DNA of 64,000 nucleotides, from assembly GCF_947170395.1 (NCBI RefSeq), contig NZ_CAMVTE010000010.1, positions 1 through 64,000 of the forward strand. Reading direction: 5' to 3'. Both the position numbers and the translations under genes were made by a program. Of the stretch, positions 56,299 to 64,000 are shown one piece after another. The notes beneath the pieces were generated by a model. That model saw only the letters and a list, made by a program, of their open reading frames with translations, had not been told where the DNA came from and did not search any database. The DNA is from an uncultured Methanobrevibacter sp. (GTDB taxonomy: Archaea; Methanobacteriota; Methanobacteria; Methanobacteriales; Methanobacteriaceae). Numbering within the stretch: position 1 is the stretch's first letter; the number at the start of each line of letters is the position of its first letter.

Positions 56299-56320
56299 AG
56301 AGCATTTGGAGAGTAATATT
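56299..56320 (-). repeat. 22-base element directly after the ModE-like gene stop
   Basis: AATATTACTCTCCAAATGCTCT on the minus strand immediately after TAA, matching the polC downstream element with one mismatch and sharing CTCCAAATGCTCT with 22267-22279. Confidence 0.5.
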
Positions 56321-57186
56321 TACAATGGTTCAAAACCCTGCTTAATTATCTCTTGCTGGCCTTCATTTAACAGATAGTCAATGAATTCATCAACTTCGCT
56401 TTTATCTTCGTTTACTTTAACCAAACTGATTACATGTCTGGTATCAAATCTTAAAAGCTCATTTCCTTTAAAATAACTTGCATTTAAAAAACAGTTCAGA
56501 TTTTCGGAATTTCTGACAAGTTTGAACGCATCAAACTGTGAGCTGACCTTATATTTTATATTGTAATCTATATCATAATGCTTCAATGTGTTCCAGGCAA
56601 GCCTTTGGGCCGAACCGGTAACATTAACGAAATCAAGGCTGTTCAAATCATTGATGCTTTCAATTTCATTTGAGTTGGGACTTGAAATCAAAACGAGATG
56701 GTCATATGCAATTGGGGTAAAGTCAATGTCCCGTTCATATGCTATCAAAGGATCATCCAAAGTCAATATGTCGACTGCACCTCTTTTTGCCAGTTCAAAC
56801 GCATCCTTGTCGCTGCTGCTGTAGACATTTGTACTGAATGGGTGTCTGATTGTTTCAAGGAGTCCGGAACTGATGTGTCCTCCGGCAATGGTGATGTTGT
56901 TTGTTTTTTCGATTTTCACCAGATATTTTTGATATTCCTCAAGCAATTGAAGACCTTCACGTGTAAGTGAGGTGCCGTTTCCCACTTTTTGGGAAATCTT
57001 AAATCCCAGTTTGGCTTCTGCTTTAAGTATTCTTCTGTTGAAAACCGTATGTGAAATGTTCAGTTCTTTAGCGGATTGTCTTTGGGACCTTGTTCTGGAT
57101 AAGGATTCCAGACTTTGGTATAACTTATAGTCAAAGATGTTACCATTTATATCTAGGCTTATTAATCCTCTGCTTTGCAATTTCAT
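56320..57186 (-). CDS. ModE/LysR-like regulator with substrate-binding domain
   Basis: A 288-residue regulator. The N-terminal winged helix (LSRTRSQRQSAKELNISHTVFN ... ILKAEAKLGFKISQKVGNGTSLT) has the ModE-type pattern. Instead of ModE's small molybdate domains, the C-terminal 190 residues look like a periplasmic-binding-type fold (ITIAGGHISSGLLE, VDILTLDDPLIAYERDIDFT, LDFVNVTGSAQRLAW), as in molybdate/tungstate-responsive or LysR-type effectors. Located 3 kb from the molybdopterin-dependent fdh genes. The effector is therefore plausibly molybdate, tungstate or a pterin cofactor; this is inference. Confidence 0.72.
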   Translation of the reverse strand: MKLQSRGLISLDINGNIFDYKLYQSLESLSRTRSQRQSAKELNISHTVFNRRILKAEAKLGFKISQKVGNGTSLTREGLQLLEEYQKYLVKIEKTNNITIAGGHISSGLLETIRHPFSTNVYSSSDKDAFELAKRGAVDILTLDDPLIAYERDIDFTPIAYDHLVLISSPNSNEIESINDLNSLDFVNVTGSAQRLAWNTLKHYDIDYNIKYKVSSQFDAFKLVRNSENLNCFLNASYFKGNELLRFDTRHVISLVKVNEDKSEVDEFIDYLLNEGQQEIIKQGFEPL

Positions 57187-57244
57187 TAATTATATATAAA
57201 GATTAAATCAAATATAATTATAACTATTTTGGGATTAAGATAAA

Positions 57245-57835
57245 ATGGAAATAATGAAAACTTCTATTAAAGCTATATTGGACAATATCGTAAGTGCTGA
57301 GGAATTTTTAGATGAAAAGACAATAGATGAATTTGAAAATATCATCATAGGTGCAAATAACGTATTTGTGACTGGTGCGGGGAGGTCCGGTCTTGCAGCA
57401 AAAGCGTTTGCCATGAGGTTGATGCATTTGGGTTTGAGTTCCTATGTTGTAGGGGAGACAATCTCTCCAGCTATTTACAAAGATGACTGTATTATAGCCA
57501 TTTCAGGTTCAGGTGAAACCAATACCATAGTTTCTGCAGCACGTATAGCTAAAGCAAGAGGTTCTAAAGTTTTAGCCGTTACTTCCTATCCCGAATCCAC
57601 TCTCGGACAGTTGGCTGACAGTTACCTTCTCGTTAAGGGCAGAACAAAAAAAGAAGTTGACGATGAAAATTATATGAAACGTCAAATTCATGGTAATTAT
57701 ACATCCTTAACCCCGCTCGGTACAGCATTTGAGCTGACCACTTTGGTATTTTTGGATGCAATCGTATCAGAACTGATGGAGAAAATGCAACAGACTGAAA
57801 GCGATTTGAAAGCCAGACACACTGTTTTGGAGTAA
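57245..57835 (+). CDS. hxlB: 6-phospho-3-hexuloisomerase (SIS domain)
   Basis: Isomerises 3-hexulose 6-phosphate to fructose 6-phosphate in the ribulose monophosphate route, which archaea run in reverse to make ribulose 5-phosphate. The 196-residue SIS domain has VFVTGAGRSGLAAKAFAMRL and IIAISGSGETNTIVSAARIA, then the family C terminus. The partner synthase (HxlA or an Fae-Hps fusion) is not in this window. It is convergent with fdhD, with one base between stops. Confidence 0.92.
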   Translation: MEIMKTSIKAILDNIVSAEEFLDEKTIDEFENIIIGANNVFVTGAGRSGLAAKAFAMRLMHLGLSSYVVGETISPAIYKDDCIIAISGSGETNTIVSAARIAKARGSKVLAVTSYPESTLGQLADSYLLVKGRTKKEVDDENYMKRQIHGNYTSLTPLGTAFELTTLVFLDAIVSELMEKMQQTESDLKARHTVLE

Positions 57836-57836
57836 T

Positions 57837-58586
57837 TCAGTCAAAAATTACTCTATTTTGATTATTATATATATTACAGCGTTGGCCTCTTAAAAATCCA
57901 ACCAATGTGATATTTCCTTTTTTTGCAATATTGTAGCCTGAATTGGCCGGTGCTGCATTTGATGCCAGGATTGGAACTCCTGCCCGTGTCATTTTGATGA
58001 CCATGTCTGCAGGCATCCTGCCGCTATAGATTACATAGGATTTTGACAAATCGAAGTTGTGCAGTAGCCCATATCCGATGACTTTATCGACAGCCACATG
58101 GCGGCTGACGTCTTCTTTTACGATAAATTGGTCTTCGTATACGATTCCAGCTACATGTGTTCCTCCTGTTGCCTGCCAGATTTCGGCGTTATCCTTCAGT
58201 TCTTCAATTCTATCTATCAGCTCGTTTACATTGACCTGAAAATCGGATTCGACAGGATTGACATGTTTGATTTTGCTTCTCCAACCTCCTGCAGAATCTG
58301 AGCATAATACGGTTTCATTTGTTTTTAAAAGAGTATCATCAATTTCGGCATTGATTTGCACGCCGTTTACTTCTATTTTTTTAATGTCATCCATTGATTT
58401 TACCATATTTTCATTAAAAAGATATCCTACGGTAAATTCTTCAAGGGAGTCCTCTATTGCAGACAGGCTTCGGCTGATTTCGTTGTTTATTGTTAATGTG
58501 ATTGTTTCATCCAGTACAACTTGCTCTTTTGCATTTTCAGCCTTACCATTTTTATAATTTATAGCATCAATTTCTTCGACTTTCAT
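57837..58586 (-). CDS. fdhD: Formate dehydrogenase accessory sulfur carrier FdhD
   Basis: Transfers sulfur to the molybdenum cofactor of formate dehydrogenase. The 249-residue protein shows LSAIEDSLEEFTVGYLFNE, IWQATGGTHVAGIV, EDVSRHVAVDKVIGYGL and SGRMPADMVIKMTRAGVPIL, the typical FdhD blocks. In place of the usual CGxC active-site pair it reads ETVLCSDSAGGWRS, with a single Cys, so the sulfur-relay chemistry may differ. GAGGAG lies 5 bases before the ATG. The fdh genes are 2 kb downstream on the other strand. Confidence 0.9.
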   Translation of the reverse strand: MKVEEIDAINYKNGKAENAKEQVVLDETITLTINNEISRSLSAIEDSLEEFTVGYLFNENMVKSMDDIKKIEVNGVQINAEIDDTLLKTNETVLCSDSAGGWRSKIKHVNPVESDFQVNVNELIDRIEELKDNAEIWQATGGTHVAGIVYEDQFIVKEDVSRHVAVDKVIGYGLLHNFDLSKSYVIYSGRMPADMVIKMTRAGVPILASNAAPANSGYNIAKKGNITLVGFLRGQRCNIYNNQNRVIFD

Positions 58587-58848
58587 ACTTTCTCCTCTGA
58601 TATAATATATATCTATATTAATTTTAAATAAGGTTTCGATATTCCTTAATAGAATATGGATGATAGAAAATTTTAATATAATTTGTTTATATTATTATTA
58701 AACTAAATTATAATGATTTTTTTTAATATTTATGATAATTTAATTTGTTAATTTTATTTTAACTAATTTTTAATCATTTGATTTTTTAATAAATTATTTA
58801 AAATGTTATAAAAAAAGATATTCATTGTAAAATTATGTTGTGGTTGTC

Positions 58849-59248
58849 ATGAATAAGAAAAGTAAAATTATTGTTGATATTAATTATTTTGGTCGTGGCA
58901 GGCATTGCAACTCATTTGTTTTTAACTCCTTCCAGTGTTCAGACAGAAGGATCTAAAAATATTACCGATATGGTGGCTAAAACTGTAACAGTTCCTGCTT
59001 CTGTTGATAATGTTGTTGCTACAAGCCCTCCAATGACTACTGTGTTGTATATGATTGCTCTGGATAAGGTAAAGGCGGTCAATTTCCACTGGACTGATGA
59101 TGAATTGAAATATGTTCCGAGTCAATATGCCAATTATCCTGTTGTTGGAGGTTGGTATGGTTCACAGGAGGGCAGTTATGAAGAATTCATAGCTATTGGT
59201 AGTTTCAATTATTATTGTTCTTTTGGCTTTCGGTGGAATAATCAATGA
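58849..59248 (+). pseudogene. Truncated, frameshifted ABC substrate-binding protein (iron-complex/cobalamin type)
   Basis: From ATG 58849 the frame reads MNKKSKII, then a shift is needed to continue into LLILIILVVAGIATHLFLTP, a lipoprotein-like or anchored N terminus. The following ATVPASVDNV-like start of a BtuF/FepB-type binding fold (SPPMTTVLYMIALDKVKAVN; YANYPVVGGWYGSQEGSYEE) breaks off after about 115 residues and runs into a different gene's sequence. A complete binding protein would be about three times longer, so this is a remnant created by a frameshift and a deletion. Confidence 0.75.
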
Positions 59249-59591
59249 ATTTATCTTAAATGTGAAAGAATACTCCGACCTCTACAGGTCGGAGAGGTTC
59301 AATTCAAGAAAACCAATCAAATCAAAAGAATTGGAGGAGTTGGTCCGCAATATTTCATTTTCCAACAATGTTTCTCAAATGAAAGAAAATGTTGAAAAAA
59401 GTAATTTGTTTGATTTTCAAAAGAATATTCTAACTAGAATTGCAAACAATCATGACATCGGGCTGGATGCAAGAAAGGCTTTGGCCAGCGATTTGATTTC
59501 CAAATTCAGAAAACAATGGTATGAATCAGATTTGATAACAGTCGAAACACTTGCTGAGGCGGAATTGGAGACAATAAATAACTGGAAGTGA
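59196..59591 (+). pseudogene. Remnant of MotA/TolQ/ExbB-like channel protein
   Basis: A 131-residue frame starting at TTG, with one membrane helix (VVSIIIVLLAFGGIINEF) and a charged region (SRKPIKSKELEELVRNISFS ... RKALASDLISKFRKQWYE). Similarity to the ExbB/MotA-like proteins that accompany DUF2149 genes in methanogens is a judgement from context and pattern. No start codon with a ribosome-binding site exists; the 5' end is fused to the truncated binding protein, so the gene is probably dead. Confidence 0.55.
59274..59296. repeat. CTCTACAG hairpin inside the ExbB-like remnant
   Basis: CTCCGACC-TCTACA-GGTCGGAG, a strong stem with the same CTCTACAG core as the hairpin at 15661, and followed by GTTCAA. 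The arms differ between the two copies but remain complementary. Confidence 0.45.
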
Positions 59592-59595
59592 GTGT

Positions 59596-59897
59596 ATGCT
59601 TAGAAAAAGAAGAAGAATATCCGATTCGGTTGATGACGATCCTATGGGAGGACTTAATAACCTTTCCGATGCAATGCTTGTGTTGGTTTTGGGATTTTTA
59701 ATTTTTGCAATTTTGGCATTGTCCGTAAATCCCGATATGTTGGAAGATGCAAAATCCACAACTCAGGATGTTTCCACTGCAGATACTTTTCACAAAATTA
59801 CACAGATGCAGGTGGAATTGAAGAGAGTGGTTACAACGAAATAGGTAAAGTTTATGAAGATCCGACTACTGGCGAATTAGTGATGGTTTCGGGTTAA
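59596..59897 (+). pseudogene. DUF2149-like membrane protein with C-terminal frameshift
   Basis: ATG 59596 gives MLRKRRRISDSVDDDPMGGL and a single helix (DAMLVLVLGFLIFAILALSV), resembling the DUF2149 (ExbD-like) family. The track frame ends at 59844, but the next frame continues GIEESGYNEIGKVYEDPTTG then ELVMVSG and a TAA at 59895-59897, the expected family C terminus. The shift lies near 59808-59815. The span of 302 bases is not a multiple of three, consistent with a single indel. Confidence 0.65.
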
Positions 59898-60374
59898 TTA
59901 AAGATTTTTAATTCGATTTACAGTTTAAGTTTATATCGATTTATTTTTTTTACTATTTTTTATTTTTTTGATGTAAAGATTATTTTCCAAATATTTAAAT
60001 ATTTGATATGTAAATTGATTATATTCGGTTTTTTTAAAATTATTTAAATAGTATGTAATTTAGTTTTACATTATATGCAACATTTTTTTATTAAAATTTA
60101 TGTTTAAATTAGAAATATTATATTAAATAGAATAATAACAATTTAAATCTAAAAAAAAGAAACATTTTCGATGTGATAGTTAATTAATAATGATTTATCA
60201 TTACATATTATATAACTTGATTATCCTATTTAAATATTTCTTTTGGAGATTGATAAGAAAGCCTTTTTATATATAAAAAATAAATATAATTTCATAATAC
60301 TTTGGACTGTTTTATACAGGGATTTCATTAGTATTATAAAAAATTAATAAAAAAGGGAATAAGAGGTTGATAAT
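59898..60374. other. Long AT-rich leader region upstream of fdhC
   Basis: A 477-base gap of very high AT content with no supported ORF. It contains TATA-like elements and the likely fdhC promoter near 60264. No palindrome of the MsvR type was seen here. Its length and AT-richness suit a regulated promoter region. Confidence 0.45.
60264..60280 (+). promoter_or_regulatory. Probable fdhC TATA box
   Basis: TTTTTATATATAAAAAA preceded by a purine-rich AAGAAAG that could be the TFB-recognition element. It would place the transcript start near 60300, about 75 bases upstream of the fdhC ATG. Confidence 0.45.
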
Positions 60375-61172
60375 ATGAGTTCATCTTTTAAAAGTCCAGT
60401 TGATACCGCAAAAGCAATTTCCGGTACTGCTGGCGCAAAAGACTCTGCTAATATTGTCAATGTAATATTACTCTCCTTCTTAGCAGGAGCTTACATTGCA
60501 TTTGGTGGATTATTAGCAGTAGTTGCAAGTGCAGGTATGTTAAAAGCAGGTGCGCCAATAGGTTTAGAAAAATTCGTATTCGGTGCAGTGTTCCCTGTAG
60601 GTTTGATTATCGTAGTACTCGCAGGATCTGAACTATTTACTGGTAACGTAATGTTCATGACCCTCGGTGTATTAGATGGTTCCGCTTCCGTAGGCGGACT
60701 CGCTAAAAACTGGGTAATCAGTTGGATTTTCAACTTTGTAGGTGCTTTATTCGTTGCTTATGTCCTTGCTTTCATGGGCGGAATTGTTCCTGCTGACCCA
60801 ACAAACGCTATCGCTGCTAAAGCTATTGCAGTATCCGAAGCTAAGGTTAAATTAGACTTCGTAACCGCAATGATTAGAGGTATAGGTTGTAACTGGTTGG
60901 TATGTTTAGCTGTATGGTTAGCTAACGCATCCGACGATATCATCGGTAAAATCGTTGGTATTTGGTTCCCAATCATGGCGTTTGTATGTATTGGATTTGA
61001 GCACAGTGTTGCAAATATGTTCTTCATACCATTAGGTATGTTCTTAGGTGCTGAAGGTGTAAACTGGGGAACTATCATCATTAATAACTTAGTTCCTGTA
61101 ACTATCGGTAACATCATCGGTGGAGCAATCTTTGTAGCATGTATCTACTGGTACACTTACCTCAAAGATTAG
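60375..61172 (+). CDS. fdhC: Formate transporter FdhC (FNT family)
   Basis: Imports formate for the formate dehydrogenase. The 265-residue protein has six membrane segments and FNT signatures ([49 protein letters not shown]). GAGGT lies 7 bases before the ATG. The nucleotide composition is noticeably different from upstream genes, with few AGG and CUG codons, consistent with high expression. A terminator-like hairpin separates it from fdhA. Confidence 0.95.
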   Translation: MSSSFKSPVDTAKAISGTAGAKDSANIVNVILLSFLAGAYIAFGGLLAVVASAGMLKAGAPIGLEKFVFGAVFPVGLIIVVLAGSELFTGNVMFMTLGVLDGSASVGGLAKNWVISWIFNFVGALFVAYVLAFMGGIVPADPTNAIAAKAIAVSEAKVKLDFVTAMIRGIGCNWLVCLAVWLANASDDIIGKIVGIWFPIMAFVCIGFEHSVANMFFIPLGMFLGAEGVNWGTIIINNLVPVTIGNIIGGAIFVACIYWYTYLKD

Positions 61173-61191
61173 ATTAGAAAACAAAAATTTT

Positions 61192-61219
61192 AAAGAAGCT
61201 TTTTAAAAGCTTCTTTTTT
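61192..61219 (+). terminator. Hairpin with T-run between fdhC and fdhA
   Basis: AAGAAGCTTTT pairs with AAAAGCTTCTT and is followed by a TTTTTT run, a strong intrinsic-like terminator or attenuator. It would allow different levels of transporter and dehydrogenase. Confidence 0.65.
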
Positions 61220-61265
61220 AAAATTATTATTTAAATAATAACAAATATGTTTTGGAGATTATAAA

Positions 61266-63431
61266 ATGGTTGAAATTAAATATGTACCAACAATCTGTCC
61301 GTACTGTGGTACTGGTTGTGGACTCAACTTTGTTGTAAAAGACGGCAAAATTGTTGGTGTAGAACCTTTAAAAAGACACCCTGTAAATGAGGGTAAAGTA
61401 TGTCCAAAAGGTAACTTTGGATATCAGTTTATTAATAGGGAAGACAGATTAACTACTCCTTTAATAAAAGAAAACGGTGAATTCAGAGAAGCTTCTTGGG
61501 ATGAAGCATTAGACCTTGTTGCTAACAAACTCAAAGAAGTATCTGACGAAGATCCAAACAAAGTTGGATTCTACGCATGTGCTCGTTCACCAAACGAAAA
61601 CATTTACATCACTCAAAAATTAGCAAGAGTAGCTTGTCAAACTCAAAACGTAGACCACTGTGCACGTATCTGTCACGGTCCTACTGTAGCAGGTTTGGCT
61701 AACACTTTCGGATCCGGTGCTATGACCAACGGATTTGACAGTATCAAAGAAGCAGACTACATATTCTGTATCGGATCCAACAACATGGAAGCACACCCAT
61801 TGTTCGGACGTAAATTAATCCAAGCAAAACAAAACGGTGCTAAATTAGTTGTATTAGACCCAAGATTTACTCCTACTGCTAAAATTGCAGACGAATATGT
61901 ACAATTTGAAACCGGTACTGACGTAGCTTTAATGAACGCAATGATTAAAGTAATCATCGACAAAGACTTACAAGATGACGAATTCATTGCAAACAGAACC
62001 AAAGGTTTCGAAGAAATGAAAGAAACCGTTCAAAAATACACCTTAGATATGGCTTCTGAAATTACTGGTATCAAACCTGAAGTAATCGAACACTTAGCTG
62101 TAGAATACGCATCTGCTGACAAAGCAGCTATCGTATACTCCTTAGGTATTACAGAACACTCCCACGGTGCAGACAACGTTATGTCCACTGCAAACCTTGC
62201 AATGTTAACCGGTAACATTGGTAGACAAGGTACTGGTGTAAACCCATTAAGAGGACAAAACAACGTACAAGGTGCTTGTGATATGGGTGCATTACCTTCC
62301 GATTACGTAGGTTACAGAAAAGTTAAAGACCCAGAAACTACTGCATGGTTCAACGACTACTACAGTGGATACGGATACGAAGTAAACTTACCTACCACTC
62401 CTGGTTTAACCTTAGTTGAAATGATGAATGCTGCTCACGCTGGAGACTTAAAAGTATTATACATCCACGGGGAAGACCCAGTTCTCTCTGATGCAGACGT
62501 ACAACACACCAAAGAAGCACTCGCAAACTTAGACATGTTAATTGTACAAGAATGTTTCTTAACTGATACCGCACAATGTGCTGATGTAGTACTTCCTGCA
62601 GCAGGTTGGGGTGAACAAGAAGGTACCTTCACCAGTGGTGAAAGAAGAGTACAATGCTTACACAAAGCTCAAGAACCACCTGAAGGCGCATGGTTAGATT
62701 GGAAGATTATGGAAGAAATCGCTGTAAGAATGGGCGTACCAAGAGAATTATTCCACTACGAAACCTCTGAAGACATCTTTAACGAAATCAGAGAATGCGC
62801 ACCTATCATGGCAGGTATGGACCGTAAAAGATTAGACACTCCAGAAGCACTTCACTGGCCTTGTCCTTCCGAAGACGACCCATGTCAACCATTAATGCAC
62901 AAAGAAAAATTCGCACACCCTGATGGTTTAGGTGTCTTCCAAGCATTAGAACACAAAGGACCTGTTGAAACCGTAGATGAAGAATACCCATTATTATTAA
63001 CTACTACAAGAATATTGTTCCACTACCACGCAGCAATGACCAGAAGATGTGAAACCTTATCCAATGAGGTAAAAACTGGATTCATCGAAATCAACACTAA
63101 AGATGCTGAAGCTAGAGGAATCATAAATGGTGAAGTTGTAAGAGCTTTCTCTAGAAGAGGAGAAATCGCAATTCCTGCTCGTGTAACTGATGACATCAGA
63201 GAAGGTATTGTAAACATTCCAATGCACTTCGTAGAATGTGCTGCAAATGTATTAACCAACTCCGATTCTTTCGACCCTAAATCCAAAATGGTTGAATTAA
63301 AAGCTTGTGCTATTCAAGTAGAAAAACTCCCTGAAGTATTAGAAATGAAAGGAGAAGTCTACAAAGATGGTACTGACACTGAAATTAAAGCAGAAAACAT
63401 GTCAACTACTACCGTACAAGTAGGAAAATAA
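61266..63431 (+). CDS. fdhA: Formate dehydrogenase alpha (catalytic) subunit FdhA
   Basis: Molybdopterin-dependent, F420-reducing formate dehydrogenase catalytic subunit, 721 residues. It has the N-terminal [4Fe-4S] site [12 protein letters not shown] ... KVCPKGNFG, the active-site region [17 protein letters not shown] in which Cys occupies the position held by selenocysteine in some methanogens, and the C-terminal pterin-binding domain. The codons are biased to a preferred set as in fdhC, indicating a highly expressed gene. GGAG lies about 9 bases before the ATG. fdhB follows 17 bases after the stop. Confidence 0.97.
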   Translation: MVEIKYVPTICPYCGTGCGLNFVVKDGKIVGVEPLKRHPVNEGKVCPKGNFGYQFINREDRLTTPLIKENGEFREASWDEALDLVANKLKEVSDEDPNKVGFYACARSPNENIYITQKLARVACQTQNVDHCARICHGPTVAGLANTFGSGAMTNGFDSIKEADYIFCIGSNNMEAHPLFGRKLIQAKQNGAKLVVLDPRFTPTAKIADEYVQFETGTDVALMNAMIKVIIDKDLQDDEFIANRTKGFEEMKETVQKYTLDMASEITGIKPEVIEHLAVEYASADKAAIVYSLGITEHSHGADNVMSTANLAMLTGNIGRQGTGVNPLRGQNNVQGACDMGALPSDYVGYRKVKDPETTAWFNDYYSGYGYEVNLPTTPGLTLVEMMNAAHAGDLKVLYIHGEDPVLSDADVQHTKEALANLDMLIVQECFLTDTAQCADVVLPAAGWGEQEGTFTSGERRVQCLHKAQEPPEGAWLDWKIMEEIAVRMGVPRELFHYETSEDIFNEIRECAPIMAGMDRKRLDTPEALHWPCPSEDDPCQPLMHKEKFAHPDGLGVFQALEHKGPVETVDEEYPLLLTTTRILFHYHAAMTRRCETLSNEVKTGFIEINTKDAEARGIINGEVVRAFSRRGEIAIPARVTDDIREGIVNIPMHFVECAANVLTNSDSFDPKSKMVELKACAIQVEKLPEVLEMKGEVYKDGTDTEIKAENMSTTTVQVGK

Positions 63432-63448
63432 ATGAGGAGTAGATTTAA

Positions 63449-64000
63449 ATGAGCGCAAAAATTAACGATATGTACTACGCATACTCTGCTATTGAAGATA
63501 TCAAAGAAAAAGGAGAATACGGTGGAGTAGTAACTACTATCATGAAATACTTATTAGAAGAAGGTATCGTTGACGGTGTTGTAGGTGTAACCCAAGGACA
63601 CGATATCTATGATGGTGTACCAACTCTTATAACTGACCCTGCAGATGTTATTAAAACCGCTGGTTCAATTCACTGTGGTACCTTAAACATTGCTAAATTT
63701 GTATCCAAATACTTAGATGGTGCAAGATACATGAAACTCGCTGTTGCATGTAAACCATGTGATGCAATGACCATCAGAGAATTAATGAAAAAAGGTAAAA
63801 TCATCGAAGATAACGTAATTATGATTGGTGTAAACTGTGGTGGAACCATGTCACCTGTTCCAACCATGAACATGATTAGAGATGTATACGAATTAGATCC
63901 TAAAGACGTTATCAAAGAAGAAATTGCTAAAGGTAAACTCATCATGGAAACCGCAGACGGGGAAAAAGGTTTCAAAATTGATGAATTAGAAGAACAAGGT
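63449..64000 (+). CDS. fdhB: Formate dehydrogenase beta subunit FdhB, 5' part
   Basis: F420-binding, iron-sulfur flavoprotein subunit that passes electrons from FdhA to F420 (FrhB/FdhB family). The frame is open from ATG 63449, with GAGGAG 9 bases upstream, to the window end (184 codons visible). It starts [20 protein letters not shown] and includes [20 protein letters not shown] and [12 protein letters not shown], which are family-typical. The remainder lies outside the window; the track shows only an antisense shadow. Confidence 0.95.
   Translation, partial: MSAKINDMYYAYSAIEDIKEKGEYGGVVTTIMKYLLEEGIVDGVVGVTQGHDIYDGVPTLITDPADVIKTAGSIHCGTLNIAKFVSKYLDGARYMKLAVACKPCDAMTIRELMKKGKIIEDNVIMIGVNCGGTMSPVPTMNMIRDVYELDPKDVIKEEIAKGKLIMETADGEKGFKIDELEEQG

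Noticed and set aside
58871-59248. Reading the 125-aa ORF as an intact small protein
   Set aside because: The true N terminus is in another frame and the C-terminal 15 residues are out-of-frame translation of the neighbouring ExbB-like sequence.
1-64000. CRISPR arrays, insertion sequences, prophage or integrase genes
   Set aside because: No regularly spaced direct repeats, transposase, integrase or phage structural genes were recognised anywhere in the window.

Overview
ORGANISM. The window is AT-rich archaeal chromosome. It encodes archaeal RNA polymerase subunits RpoL and RpoF, transcript-cleavage factor TFS, exosome subunit Csl4, DNA polymerase D large subunit, SRP54, Pus10, Dph2, Sec61-beta and class I lysyl-tRNA synthetase. 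It also carries hydrogenotrophic-methanogen hallmarks: F420H2 oxidase FprA, the methanogen-specific regulator MsvR and an fdhC-fdhA-fdhB formate dehydrogenase locus. Together with the pseudomurein-type lysA/dapF pair this points to Methanobacteriales, most likely a Methanobrevibacter. That placement is inference from gene content; no search was run.

LAYOUT. 1-6 kb: ileS (3' part), purL, moeA and an M50 site-2-type protease. 6-8 kb: an fprA-rubrerythrin oxygen-defence operon behind a palindromic box. 8-16 kb: an accessory stretch with an acyltransferase, a PAP2 phosphatase, a bacterial-type fumarate reductase operon (a frameshifted membrane-anchor gene, then frdA and frdB) and two convergent CPBP membrane proteases, sprinkled with copies of an intergenic repeat. 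16-19 kb: an unusual two-gene operon, a double ABC-exporter membrane domain with no ATPase domain followed by a beta-helix protein. 19-24 kb: TcdA-like, TatD, MsvR, CbiL, DinG/XPD-like helicase and tRNA-Arg. 24-32 kb: archaeal information-processing genes on both strands, including a Sec61-beta gene missing from the ORF track. 32-43 kb: hisF, a DNA glycosylase, argD, lysA, dapF and a conserved rpl21e-rpoF-DUF655-rsmA-methyltransferase operon. 43-56 kb: anaerobic ribonucleotide reductase, polC, an EPV-repeat coiled-coil protein, a cytosine-deaminase-like protein, lysS, thiC and a PfkB kinase. 56-64 kb: a ModE-like regulator, hxlB, fdhD, a decayed transport/ExbB-like/DUF2149 locus, and fdhC-fdhA-fdhB running off the end.

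HOW IT WORKS TOGETHER. Two themes recur. First, redox and oxygen: MsvR is encoded here and TTCG/CGAA palindromes sit in front of fprA, msvR and nrdD (two copies flanking the TATA box), suggesting a local MsvR regulon that includes DNA precursor synthesis. Second, formate and molybdopterin: moeA, moaC, fdhD, a ModE-like regulator and the fdh genes all serve the formate dehydrogenase.

MOST UNUSUAL. The ATPase-less fused ABC exporter membrane protein coupled to a beta-helix protein; the sdhCAB-type fumarate reductase with a His-rich anchor gene broken by a frameshift and a Gln replacing the flavin-linking His of FrdA; the nrdD promoter boxes; and several small repeat families. Many genes also end in hairpin plus T-tract structures that overlap the stop codon.
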